In this document: one piece after another, positions 1-7,263 of the stretch | Layout of the letters: every line of letters begins with the position of its first letter | Numbering within the stretch: the stretch's first letter is position 1 | Assembly: GCA_964626565.1 (NCBI GenBank) | Contig: CAZVFX010000078.1 | Coordinates: 1 to 33,483 of the forward strand | Source of the DNA: CAZVFX01 sp964626565 | GTDB lineage: Bacteria; Myxococcota_A; UBA9042; CAIXZC01 | Length of the DNA: 33,483 bases | Direction of reading: 5' to 3' | Made by a program: the position numbers and the translations under genes | The notes under the pieces: generated by a model | What the model was told of the DNA's origin: nothing | The model's input: the letters and a program-made list of their open reading frames with translations, nothing else | The model's database searches: none

Positions 1-1
1 G

Positions 2-181
2 GAACTCGAGGCGGAACCGGAACCCGAGCCTGAGCCGGAACCCGAGGCGGAGCCGGAACTCGAGGCGGAACCGGAACCCGAGCCTGAGCCGGAACCCGAG
101 GCGGAGCCGAAACTCGAGGCGGAACCCGAGCCTGAGCCGGAACTCGAGGCGGAACCTGAGCCGGAACCTGAGCCGGAACCC
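2..181. repeat. 54-bp tandem repeat encoding Glu-Pro-rich linker
   Basis: Two identical 54-bp units (2-55 and 56-109) are followed by a decayed third. Each unit encodes 18 residues that alternate Glu with Pro, Leu or Ala. The array is in frame with the AgmX/PglI-like gene and probably continues beyond the left edge, so copy number may vary between strains. Confidence 0.9.
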
Positions 182-1675
182 GAGATTGCCGAGGACGATT
201 CTGCGGAGAAGGCCCGGGAGTTGATGTCTCGCGCTTCTCGTGTCCAGGAGCAGACCGACGAAGTGTTGGGCGTGCAGAAGGACGAAGAAGATGATGATGA
301 TTCCCACGGCGGTCTGTTCGACGATTTCGACTCGTCTCCCGAGCCGGGAGCCCTCGAGGACGATGCCGAGGTTTCGGGTGATGAGATGCTGCACACCCGT
401 CGGGAAACGTCGGTTCTTTTCTCCCTTGACGAAATCGTGCAGAAGGATACCGATGAGACCGGTGCTCCCGCGGTTGCCGACGATTCGGGACTGATCGATA
501 TCAGGCAGATCGCTCTGGCCCAGGAGCAGGAAGATCTTTTTGCGGCGTTTGCGCAGGAAGGTGGTGCGCAGCAGGCCGCACCTCAGACATCCAGCCTTGC
601 CATGCCGCTGCTGAAGAAGAAGCGGCGGTGGCCGCTGGCCGTAGCTGCGTCGTTCGGCGGTCTCCTGGCGCTTGCGGCTCTGGCATACGGTGCGATGACA
701 GTTATCGGCAGCGGCAGTGTGGAAGAGCTGCGTCATGCCATGGCTTCCGCTTCCGAGCGAGCATTCAAGGAGCGTACCGACCGGATTGGTAAGGTCCACG
801 CCGAGTTCCAGTCGCGCTTGGACGAAGCGCGCAAGACGACTGGCGAGAAACGCGAGAAGGCGGAAGAGGAGCGCGAGATGGTTCTCGCGGCGGCCAAGTC
901 GGAAAAGGAGAAGGAGTTGGCCGAATACAAGAGCTCGTCGGAGAAAGAACTTGCCGATCTGGAAGCCAAGGTGGCCAAGGCGAGGAAGCAGGCGGAAGAC
1001 CGCCGGGTGAAACTTGCCGCCAAGAAGGCGGCTGCCGAGGCCGCGGTTACCCCGGGTGGCGAAGCTGGGGCAACTGGCGGAGCCGCTGCCGAGGGCGCCA
1101 AGGCGCCAGGCGATGTGGCCGCGGTGAGCAAGAAGAAGGAATCGAAGAAGAAGAAGAAGGAATCGAAGAAGAAGAAGAAGGAATCGAAGAAGAAGAAGGA
1201 ATCGGCAAAGAAGAAGAAGGAGAAGAAAAAGGAAGAGAAGAAAGAGGTGGCCAAGAAGGAAGAAAAGAAAGAGGTCGCCAAGACAGAAGAGAAGAAGGAG
1301 GAGCCCAAGGATGCAGCCGCGCTGCTGAAAGCGATCGACAGTGGCGGTTCCAGCGATGGAAGCTCCGATGCAGCCGCGGCCAAGCCGAAGAAGAAGACCC
1401 TCACTACCACTGACATCATGCGGGTTGTGAAGAAGAAGAAGTCGGCCATGAAGACCTGCTTCAAGAAATATGGAGCCGGCCTCGAAAGCGCCACCATCCG
1501 CACCAAGCTCTCCATCAAGGGCGCGGACGGGTCGGTGACCGGAGTGACGATCTCATCCATGGAATTTGCTGGGACGGCGCTGGGCAACTGCGTCCGCAAC
1601 GTCCAGAAGAAGATGAAGTTCCCGGCGTTCAATAAACCTTCACTCAGCAAGACCATTTCGGTCAGATTGCCGTAG
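2..1675 (+). CDS. AgmX/PglI-like envelope protein, 5' partial
   Basis: The reading frame is open from base 2, so the gene begins left of the window; the TTG/ATG at 221/224 is internal. Visible order: a Glu-Pro-rich repeat (bases 2-190), an acidic cytoplasmic-type stretch, one membrane segment after KKKRRW (about bases 629-710), a charged coiled coil (about 715-1030), a Lys-rich stretch built of S-K3-5-E units (about 1128-1310), and a C-terminal domain (about 1405-1672) starting TTTDIMRVV and carrying two Cys (KTCF and GNCV) before a KFPAF motif. That last domain matches the AgmX/PglI C-terminal, TonB-like family known from myxobacterial gliding proteins. Inference: an inner-membrane-anchored protein spanning the periplasm with a TonB-like tip. 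Whether it serves motility, energy transduction or another envelope task cannot be read here. Confidence 0.75.
   Translation, partial: ELEAEPEPEPEPEPEAEPELEAEPEPEPEPEPEAEPKLEAEPEPEPELEAEPEPEPEPEPEIAEDDSAEKARELMSRASRVQEQTDEVLGVQKDEEDDDDSHGGLFDDFDSSPEPGALEDDAEVSGDEMLHTRRETSVLFSLDEIVQKDTDETGAPAVADDSGLIDIRQIALAQEQEDLFAAFAQEGGAQQAAPQTSSLAMPLLKKKRRWPLAVAASFGGLLALAALAYGAMTVIGSGSVEELRHAMASASERAFKERTDRIGKVHAEFQSRLDEARKTTGEKREKAEEEREMVLAAAKSEKEKELAEYKSSSEKELADLEAKVAKARKQAEDRRVKLAAKKAAAEAAVTPGGEAGATGGAAAEGAKAPGDVAAVSKKKESKKKKKESKKKKKESKKKKESAKKKKEKKKEEKKEVAKKEEKKEVAKTEEKKEEPKDAAALLKAIDSGGSSDGSSDAAAAKPKKKTLTTTDIMRVVKKKKSAMKTCFKKYGAGLESATIRTKLSIKGADGSVTGVTISSMEFAGTALGNCVRNVQKKMKFPAFNKPSLSKTISVRLP
1128..1230. 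repeat. In-frame Lys-rich tandem repeat
   Basis: Units of 15-21 bp rich in AAG codons encode Ser-(Lys)3-5-Glu several times over. In the protein the tract lies between the coiled coil and the C-terminal TonB-like domain. A highly basic periplasmic stretch could bind cell wall or lipopolysaccharide phosphates; that is inference. Confidence 0.85.
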
Positions 1676-1716
1676 CTTCTTTTTACTCCGGCTGCGCTGT
1701 CACCTTGGAGTCCCAG

Positions 1717-2568
1717 TTGGCCCGAACAGAGTTCGTAAAACTTCACGGCACCGGAAACGACTTCATCTTCCTTGACCTGAGAGATCATCCTGAAGGTCTG
1801 GCTCCCGGCGTTGCGGCCAGCCTGTGCGACCGGCGCTTCGGCATCGGCGCCGACGGTGTACTCGCATTGGTGGAGACGGGGGGTTCGGGTCCGCGCATGC
1901 GTATCTACAACTCGGACGGCTCCATCCCCGAGATGTGCGGCAACGGGCTGAGATGCTTCGTGAAGGTGCTACTCGATGTATGTGATTTCGATGACAACCC
2001 CATGGTCGTCCAGACCGATGCCGGGCCCAAGCAGTGCTCCTGGGCCGGCGCCGGGGATGATTTCCAGGTGAGCATCTCAATGGGGGAAATCCGGACCTTG
2101 GACGGCTCATCGCTGTTGGGCGGGGAGCCGACTCCGGAATCGGTTGAGGTGGAAGGTAGGACCGTCGAATTGTACACTGCGTCTACAGGCAATCCCCACG
2201 CAGTGATGATCGGAGAATTCTCCGACGATGAGAGGGCCTGGCTCGGCCCGCGCCTCTCCGTTCATCCTCACTTTCCTCAAGGGGTGAACGTTGGATTCCT
2301 TACTCCCCGCTCTCCGTTGCAAATGGACCTGCTGGTGCATGAGCGAGGAGCTGGATTCACCCTGGCCTGCGGCACGGGTGCGGTGGCTGCGACCGGAGTG
2401 GCTGTCGCTCTGGGCCTCAGTCCGGCCGACGAGTTGATTGGACTGAATCTCCCCGGCGGCCGACTGTACGTCTCCGTGGGCGCCGAATTCACCGATTCGA
2501 CCCTTGAGGGGCCGGCCGTGGAAGTGTTCCGCGGCGACCTCGACGCCTCCTGTTTCGTGACCGGGTAA
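1717..2568 (+). CDS. dapF: Diaminopimelate epimerase
   Basis: Converts LL- to meso-diaminopimelate in the cytosol, a step of the lysine and peptidoglycan precursor pathway. The N-terminus has the family start pattern FVKLHGTGNDF. Both catalytic Cys are present: the first in EMCGNGLRCF and the second in LACGTGAVA, preceded by ERGAGFT as in the family; the NPHAV motif is also seen. About 283 residues, usual length. Two TTG starts are possible (1705 and 1717). I chose 1717 because GGAG at 1707-1710 lies six bases upstream, while 1705 has no good ribosome site. It follows the AgmX/PglI-like gene by about 40 bp and is followed at once by the next gene, so the three probably form one transcript. 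Confidence 0.95.
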   Translation: MARTEFVKLHGTGNDFIFLDLRDHPEGLAPGVAASLCDRRFGIGADGVLALVETGGSGPRMRIYNSDGSIPEMCGNGLRCFVKVLLDVCDFDDNPMVVQTDAGPKQCSWAGAGDDFQVSISMGEIRTLDGSSLLGGEPTPESVEVEGRTVELYTASTGNPHAVMIGEFSDDERAWLGPRLSVHPHFPQGVNVGFLTPRSPLQMDLLVHERGAGFTLACGTGAVAATGVAVALGLSPADELIGLNLPGGRLYVSVGAEFTDSTLEGPAVEVFRGDLDASCFVTG

Positions 2569-2572
2569 CGCC

Positions 2573-3586
2573 ATGGCCGGAAGAAAGAGACCGGGCCGGC
2601 GACGGACCGGAAGACCTGAGCGTTTGCCGGTGTGCAAGTTCAGTTCGTTTGATCGAGAGATGAGGGACTACTGGGGGGTTTCCATCCCCCGGCCGATTCG
2701 CGTCGGCAGGCTGGTCGCAGCGCTCGGCGACTTGCTGTATGGCTCTGAAGAGGGCGCCTCCTATCTGGCCGCACTGGGACGGGCCGCAGGCTTTGCAGGA
2801 GAGAAGATCCGCAAGGTCAAGTACCAGCTCATACAGGAAGGTACGTACCAGTGGATCCTGCAGGTAAGAGCTACCACCGGGCCCCGGCGCCGCACCATGT
2901 GCATGGTAGTTGCCAAGGACACCCGGGCCTTCTCCAAGACCGCAGCCCGGGAGTTCGAGTTGCTCGGGGTTTTGAGGAATCGCAACCCGGAGAAAGTGGT
3001 CAAGGATCTCGGGTCCCATTCCATTCCCATCGAGGCGGGCGGAAAGCCGGGCCGGCTGTTTGTGTACTGGACGGGCTGGCTGGCGGGCTTCATGGAGTTG
3101 GGCATGGATGAGAAGCACCGGTTCGCGCTCATCGGCGCCGAGGACGTGAAGATGCTTACGCGTAAGCAGGGCGAGGCGGTGCGGGGGGAATTGCTGGAAG
3201 TGCTGGCCTCGCTCTACGAACCGGATGGGCGCTCAGCTCTCATCGACGTGCAGGTGAACTCCGGCGACTTCATGCTCCGTCTGGATTCAGGGCGCCCACA
3301 GTCCATGCTCATCGCCTGCCGGTTGCTGCGGTCAGGCCTGTCTCCCACCGGATTGTTGCGCGGATTGCTGCGCGACAAGGGGGAGATTGGCGACAAGCCG
3401 GTGCTGCTTCAGCCTTCAAGTCCCGCGGAAACCGTGAAACACCTGGTCAATGGACTAGCTATTCCCCTCGATGGTGAGGAGTCGGCCAGACGCTTCGTGA
3501 AGAAGGCGATCAAAACCGCAATCCGCACCAGCGAACAAGCGCCTGCCGGTCCTTTTGAATGGGAAGATCTGTTGAAGTACGTCTAG
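2573..3586 (+). CDS. Hypothetical protein downstream of dapF
   Basis: 337 residues, not recognised. The ATG lies four bases after the dapF stop without a clear ribosome site, which suggests translational coupling. The N-terminus is very basic (about residues 2-18), then the protein looks soluble, with no signal peptide or membrane segment. The middle has a beta-rich pattern with VVAKD, a following AREFELL helix, a hinge-like FVYWTGWLAGF and a later VNSGDFMLR. This order faintly resembles a decayed protein-kinase/aminoglycoside-phosphotransferase fold, but HRD and DFG motifs are not visible, so catalysis is not claimed. The stop is 13 bp from the end of rplC on the opposite strand, so the two transcripts must overlap or terminate very abruptly. 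Confidence 0.75.
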   Translation: MAGRKRPGRRRTGRPERLPVCKFSSFDREMRDYWGVSIPRPIRVGRLVAALGDLLYGSEEGASYLAALGRAAGFAGEKIRKVKYQLIQEGTYQWILQVRATTGPRRRTMCMVVAKDTRAFSKTAAREFELLGVLRNRNPEKVVKDLGSHSIPIEAGGKPGRLFVYWTGWLAGFMELGMDEKHRFALIGAEDVKMLTRKQGEAVRGELLEVLASLYEPDGRSALIDVQVNSGDFMLRLDSGRPQSMLIACRLLRSGLSPTGLLRGLLRDKGEIGDKPVLLQPSSPAETVKHLVNGLAIPLDGEESARRFVKKAIKTAIRTSEQAPAGPFEWEDLLKYV

Positions 3587-3599
3587 AGTGAGCAGTAGG

Positions 3600-4295
3600 C
3601 TAGCTGCGCTTCCACTTCTTCTTGGAGTTGCGAATGGTCAGGAGGGAATTCCTGTGGCCGGGGATTGCTCCCTTGATGAGGATGAGGTTGTCTTCGGGAA
3701 CGATCTTGACGATTTCCAGATTCTGGATGGTCTGGTTGGTGTTGCCGTACTGCCCCGGCATTTTCTTGCCCTTGAAGATTCTTCCGGGCCAGGCGGAGCA
3801 ACCAACCGCGCCGGGGCCGCGGAACGATTCGTGGGTACCGTGGGAAGCCTTGTGACCGCTGAAGTTCCAGCGTTTCATCACACCGGCAAAGCCGCGGCCC
3901 TTGCTCTTTCCGGTAACCGTTACGATGTCACCTTCAGCAAACACAGTAGCATCGAGCTTGCCGCCAACTTCGAATTCGCCGAGCTGTTCTTCCGGAATCC
4001 TGATCTCACGCACGGTACGAACCGGCTCAGTTTCGAGCTTGGTGAAGTATCCCTGAAGCGGCTTGGTGATACCCTTGAACTCACGATCTTCGGGTTTTTC
4101 CGCGCCCTTGTTGCGTTCCTTGGCAGGTTCGAAGCCCACCTTGATGGCGCTGTAGCCATCCTTACCCGCAGCGCTTTTCTTCTCGAGAATCGTACACGGA
4201 CCGGCCTTGACCACCGACACCGGGATCGCTTCCCCGCCCTCGGAGAAAAGCTGAGTCATACCTATTTTTTTTCCTAGTACCGCTCTTACTTTCAT
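3600..4295 (-). CDS. rplC: 50S ribosomal protein L3
   Basis: Assembly protein of the large ribosomal subunit that binds 23S rRNA near the peptidyl-transferase centre. The start MKVRAVLGKKIGMTQLF, the central GRGFAGVMKRW, the SHGTHESFRGPGAVG loop and KKMPGQYGN are diagnostic. 231 residues, a little longer than the usual ~210 but complete. The ATG has GGAGG nine bases upstream. In nearly all bacteria rplC lies between rpsJ and rplD in the S10 operon. Here neither is adjacent: upstream is a PLD-family lipoprotein gene on the same strand, downstream an unrelated convergent gene. The frame is intact, so it is a functional relocated gene or an extra copy, not a pseudogene. Confidence 0.97.
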   Translation of the reverse strand: MKVRAVLGKKIGMTQLFSEGGEAIPVSVVKAGPCTILEKKSAAGKDGYSAIKVGFEPAKERNKGAEKPEDREFKGITKPLQGYFTKLETEPVRTVREIRIPEEQLGEFEVGGKLDATVFAEGDIVTVTGKSKGRGFAGVMKRWNFSGHKASHGTHESFRGPGAVGCSAWPGRIFKGKKMPGQYGNTNQTIQNLEIVKIVPEDNLILIKGAIPGHRNSLLTIRNSKKKWKRS

Positions 4296-4333
4296 TTTCC
4301 GAACCCTCCGCAGATGCCGGATTGGCTTTCACT

Positions 4334-4351
4334 CCCTTGACTACACAAGGG
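4334..4351. promoter_or_regulatory. Hairpin in rplC leader
   Basis: Perfect inverted repeat CCCTTG-N6-CAAGGG between the candidate rplC promoter and its ribosome site, about 40 bases upstream of the ATG. No T-run follows, so it is not a simple terminator. It could be a regulatory hairpin in the leader RNA or a protein site; this is inference. Confidence 0.4.
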
Positions 4352-4358
4352 TTGAAGA

Positions 4359-4387
4359 GGTTTACCAGAGTTCCCCTGGGGCGTCAA
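4359..4387 (-). promoter_or_regulatory. Candidate sigma70-type promoter for rplC
   Basis: Read on the minus strand: TTGACG (five of six), a 17-base spacer, then TAAACC (three of six), ending about 64 bases before the ATG. The -35 is good and the -10 weak. It would let rplC be transcribed independently of the lipoprotein genes upstream. Confidence 0.35.
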
Positions 4388-4394
4388 TCTTTTT

Positions 4395-5513
4395 TTAGCG
4401 TCCGCAACCGTCAGCCGCGCGTGAGCTTTCGGTCCAGATGGAAAAGAAATACTCGGTGAGCTTGTTTACTGCGTCCTCATTCGTCGTGACTCCGCCCACT
4501 TCGTGGTACAGGTGCAGACCGCCATGGCCCCAGTTGTTCGAACCAACGACGGCAGTCTCGTCCACCAGCAGCAGCTTGGCATGGGAAATCTGATCGAGAG
4601 GTTCGAAGCGCACCTGCACACAGTTTTCACCTAAGAAGTCGGCGGTGGCCTGGTTCATGCCGTTGAGCGTCTCGTTATAGTCCGACACCTCCAGGATCAC
4701 TTTCACCTCGACGCCCCGCTGGTGTGCGGCAACCAGCGCATTCACCAGTTTGTGCACGTCTCCATCGGGATAACTAGGGTTCATGTGGATCGCGTATACC
4801 AGCAGGTGCACCCGTTCGGTGGCCCCCTCGATGAGCGGAAAGGCGGTGTTGAAGTAGTCACCGTCATGGAGGGTGCTCACGAGCTGGATGGACGGAACAG
4901 AAACGGGAGATAGGACCGGGGTAGCGACCGGGTCGAACCACAGCGCGTTGGCATAATCCTGATAGTAGCTACCGACTTCTTCGCTGACTATGTGCAGGTT
5001 GGTCTCGTTGTTGTACTTCACCGACATGTACGAGAAATTGGTGGACCCGAACAGTACCTCAACACCGTCCACCACAACAAGTTTGGCGTGGGTGTAACGT
5101 TCCTCGGAATCGAGCTTGGCCGCGACCCCGTACTGCTCCAGTTCGTCCACCCGTGCGGCGTTGAAGTCAACGTCTCCTTCCAGCAGCACCTGCACCTTGA
5201 CGCCCCTGTCGGCGGCTGCGATTAGCCGGTCCACGTAGACATCGATGGTGGTATCGTTGTGACATTCGAAGTGCACCACGTAGATGGATTCGGTGGCGCG
5301 ATCGAGCATATCAACGAGTACCGGGTCGTACTCCTGGTTGACCACCACGGTCAGTGCGGGTTCAACGCCTCTCCTCACTTCGGTTGCACCGGAGTCTCCG
5401 CCCACGGGAGGGTCGGGTGTCGCCATGCTGATGCCGTCAACAGGCGCCGGCCGGGTAGTGCAGCAGGAGAACGCTACTACAAGAACAAGGAGAAGACCGG
5501 GTTTTAGTCGCAA
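4395..5513 (-). CDS. PLD-superfamily lipoprotein (two HKD motifs)
   Basis: Phospholipase D superfamily enzymes cleave or transfer phosphodiester bonds, in lipids (phospholipase, cardiolipin synthase) or nucleic acids. Both half-sites are present: HAKLVVVDG followed by GSTNFS (His142, Lys144, Asp149) and HAKLLLVDE followed by GSNNW (His311, Lys313, Asp318), numbering from the start chosen here. That start is TTG at 5513: GGAG lies nine bases upstream and it gives a short lipoprotein signal, MRLKPGLLLVLVVAFSC, lipidated at Cys17 or Cys18. The longer GTG start at 5552 would put a charged extension before the signal. 372 residues. It is 52 bp behind another lipoprotein gene on the same strand. 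The substrate is unknown; an envelope location fits lipid or a secreted nuclease role. Confidence 0.85.
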   Translation of the reverse strand: MRLKPGLLLVLVVAFSCCTTRPAPVDGISMATPDPPVGGDSGATEVRRGVEPALTVVVNQEYDPVLVDMLDRATESIYVVHFECHNDTTIDVYVDRLIAAADRGVKVQVLLEGDVDFNAARVDELEQYGVAAKLDSEERYTHAKLVVVDGVEVLFGSTNFSYMSVKYNNETNLHIVSEEVGSYYQDYANALWFDPVATPVLSPVSVPSIQLVSTLHDGDYFNTAFPLIEGATERVHLLVYAIHMNPSYPDGDVHKLVNALVAAHQRGVEVKVILEVSDYNETLNGMNQATADFLGENCVQVRFEPLDQISHAKLLLVDETAVVGSNNWGHGGLHLYHEVGGVTTNEDAVNKLTEYFFSIWTESSRAADGCGR

Positions 5514-5565
5514 GGTGTCGCGCTCCGGGAAAGGTAGCTGGCCGGCGGCCACTCAGAAATGACGG

Positions 5566-6306
5566 CTAGTTGCAGTTGCCTTCGCACTTGGTGAGATCCA
5601 CCGGGACCTGAAGGTCCTGGCCGATTCGGACTTCCATGGACTGGATACCGGAGTACACCTTGTCGCCGGCCTCGTCTCGTCCGTAGACGATGAGGTCGAT
5701 CATCCCTTCCGGTATGTCGGAGATCACGACAAAGCCGTTTTCCACCGGTGCGGGGAGGGCCTCGAGGTCCACGGCATCAGCATCCAGATTGCAGGGGAAG
5801 TCTCCGGCGAAGATCACGTAGTCGTTATCGGTCTGAGACACGGTGATGTCGATGTGGTCCACCCCGATTGCGGAGCAGGATACGATGCCCGGATGCTCCG
5901 GGAAAGCCCAGATGATCCGCACGATGCCTCGGCGTTTTTCCAACTCGAGGATAGTCGGCAGAGTGGAAGGTTCCGAGCCTTCCTTCACTTCAAGGCCCTC
6001 ACCGAGTCCTTCGTAGATCGCCAGACCGTCCTCGTCGAATCCGATGACGCGCACTTCGTATTCGCCTGCGGGCACGTTGCTCAACAGCAGTTGGGCATCG
6101 GCACAGGTTGCGTCTTCGGTGAGCAAGGGCTCTCCGCCCTGCTCCAGAGTAACTTGCACCTTTACCACGCCGGCAAGTTCACAGGTTTTTCCTTTTATTT
6201 CCCACTTGATGAGCGCCCGTCCCGGTCCTTCTGCTTCCTCACCGCACATGGTGAGGAACATGGTTCCAAGGGTGAGCACCGCAATAAGAGTGGCGCTGCG
6301 TTTCAT
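5566..6306 (-). CDS. Lipoprotein with two tandem beta-sandwich-like repeats
   Basis: 246 residues from ATG 6306, which has GGAGG six bases upstream; the longer frame to 6327 lacks a ribosome site. N-terminus MKRSATLIAVLTLGTMFLTMC is a lipoprotein-type signal, with Met at -1 of the lipid Cys being unusual. The mature part holds two similar halves. Each ends in a turn motif typical of carboxypeptidase-regulatory or PEGA-like beta sandwiches: NVPAGEYEVRVIGFDEDG in the first and DIPEGMIDLIVYGRDEAG in the second. Four or more Cys may pair. No enzymatic motif was seen. First gene of a probable minus-strand pair with the PLD lipoprotein. Function unknown; binding or scaffolding at the envelope is a guess. 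Confidence 0.75.
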   Translation of the reverse strand: MKRSATLIAVLTLGTMFLTMCGEEAEGPGRALIKWEIKGKTCELAGVVKVQVTLEQGGEPLLTEDATCADAQLLLSNVPAGEYEVRVIGFDEDGLAIYEGLGEGLEVKEGSEPSTLPTILELEKRRGIVRIIWAFPEHPGIVSCSAIGVDHIDITVSQTDNDYVIFAGDFPCNLDADAVDLEALPAPVENGFVVISDIPEGMIDLIVYGRDEAGDKVYSGIQSMEVRIGQDLQVPVDLTKCEGNCN

Positions 6307-6375
6307 ATCCAACCTCCATGATTTCAAGATTCGGCTGAGCTAAGACGCCCGCAAATCCTAAATATTCCAACTAAC

Positions 6376-6403
6376 TTGACCGTCTTTCAAACGCGCGTAA
6401 CAT
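6376..6403 (+). promoter_or_regulatory. Candidate sigma70-type promoter
   Basis: TTGACC (five of six), 16-base spacer, TAACAT (four of six), about 30 bases before the ATG at 6434. It lies in the divergent gap between the two lipoprotein genes and would drive the 6434-8085 pair. Confidence 0.5.
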
Positions 6404-6433
6404 GATAACTGGTAAGGAGTGGAGCGTCAAATC

Positions 6434-7249
6434 ATGAACGACGAAAAGAGAGTTCGACCAAACGGCATGCCTATGGTCCTTCGGCGCGTCCTCCTCCTCG
6501 CACTCCTTATCATGGTGGTTGTGGGGTGTGGTCTCGACGTGACGCGTCCCGAGATGGAGTACTACTTCACGCACCCTGTGCTCAACGAAGAGTGGAAGCC
6601 CGACTTGTGGCGCACATCGTCTCGTCGCCGCGTGGTGGCAAAGCTGAAGAAGAAGAAGAAGAAGCGGAAGCGCAAGCGCAGGTCGAGTTCTAAGAAGAAG
6701 CAGAAGAAGGCCGTAGCCGCCAAGAAGAAGGCGGTTACGCCGGTGGTCAAGCACCATCAGCCCTTGCGGGGCAACGAAGTAGAGGTGGTGCGCCGGGAGA
6801 TGGTGCTCTCCGCAACTCGCCTCATCGGGGTCAAGGACTCGTTCGACCAGGACAGTTTTGCCAAGCACCTGATGGTGGTGAACAATCTGGGGCTGGGCAA
6901 GATCCCATCGAAAGACACCTTGAGTTGGCTCTACAAGCGGCAGGGTAAGGGCACCAGAGTGATTAAAGAGGTGCGGCCGGGCGACCTTCTGTTCCTCGGG
7001 GACGGGGAACCCGAATACGTGGTGGTAGTTGAGAAAGTGGATGACGCCGGCGGAGTTACGTTCGTCGGCTGCATCTCCAACGAGGTTCGACGGGGCGTAC
7101 TATCGTTGAAACAGCGTCAGGCCAGGCGTGATGAGCGTTCAGGAAAGGTATTGAACTCATTCGTGGGGAAATCAAAACTGGCCGGCAGCCTGCTCATGGG
7201 CAGTTTCAGCATGGCTACCCACAGCAACAGCCTGGCCAGTCAGAAGTAG
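6434..7249 (+). CDS. Lipoprotein with degenerate NlpC/P60-like domain
   Basis: 271 residues from ATG 6434 (GGAG nine bases upstream; a GTG at 6419 in frame is less likely). Signal ends VVVGC with the lipid Cys at 32. A strongly basic region follows (runs of Lys and Arg, about residues 75-110). The C-terminal half has the outline of an NlpC/P60 or CHAP cysteine-peptidase fold: RLIGVKDSFDQDSFAKHL where family members have D-C-S-G, then RPGDLLFL and YVVVVEKV where they have G-D-L-V-F and an H-V-G strand. Ser replaces the catalytic Cys and the His is missing, so it would be inactive. Inference: a wall-binding or regulatory pseudoenzyme. Likely co-transcribed with the zinc-ribbon protein 14 bp downstream. 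Confidence 0.65.
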   Translation: MNDEKRVRPNGMPMVLRRVLLLALLIMVVVGCGLDVTRPEMEYYFTHPVLNEEWKPDLWRTSSRRRVVAKLKKKKKKRKRKRRSSSKKKQKKAVAAKKKAVTPVVKHHQPLRGNEVEVVRREMVLSATRLIGVKDSFDQDSFAKHLMVVNNLGLGKIPSKDTLSWLYKRQGKGTRVIKEVRPGDLLFLGDGEPEYVVVVEKVDDAGGVTFVGCISNEVRRGVLSLKQRQARRDERSGKVLNSFVGKSKLAGSLLMGSFSMATHSNSLASQK

Positions 7250-7263
7250 GGGGAGGGAAACAT

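Noticed and set aside
733..1788. Long minus-strand open frame opposite the Lys-rich gene
   Set aside because: It reads Phe/Ser runs complementary to AAG repeats and has no start signal; an artefact of biased codons.
4371..4397. Possible intrinsic terminator on the plus strand (CCAG...CTGG then a T-run)
   Set aside because: The stem is very weak and no plus-strand transcript is expected there; part of the T-run is the stop codon region of the PLD gene.
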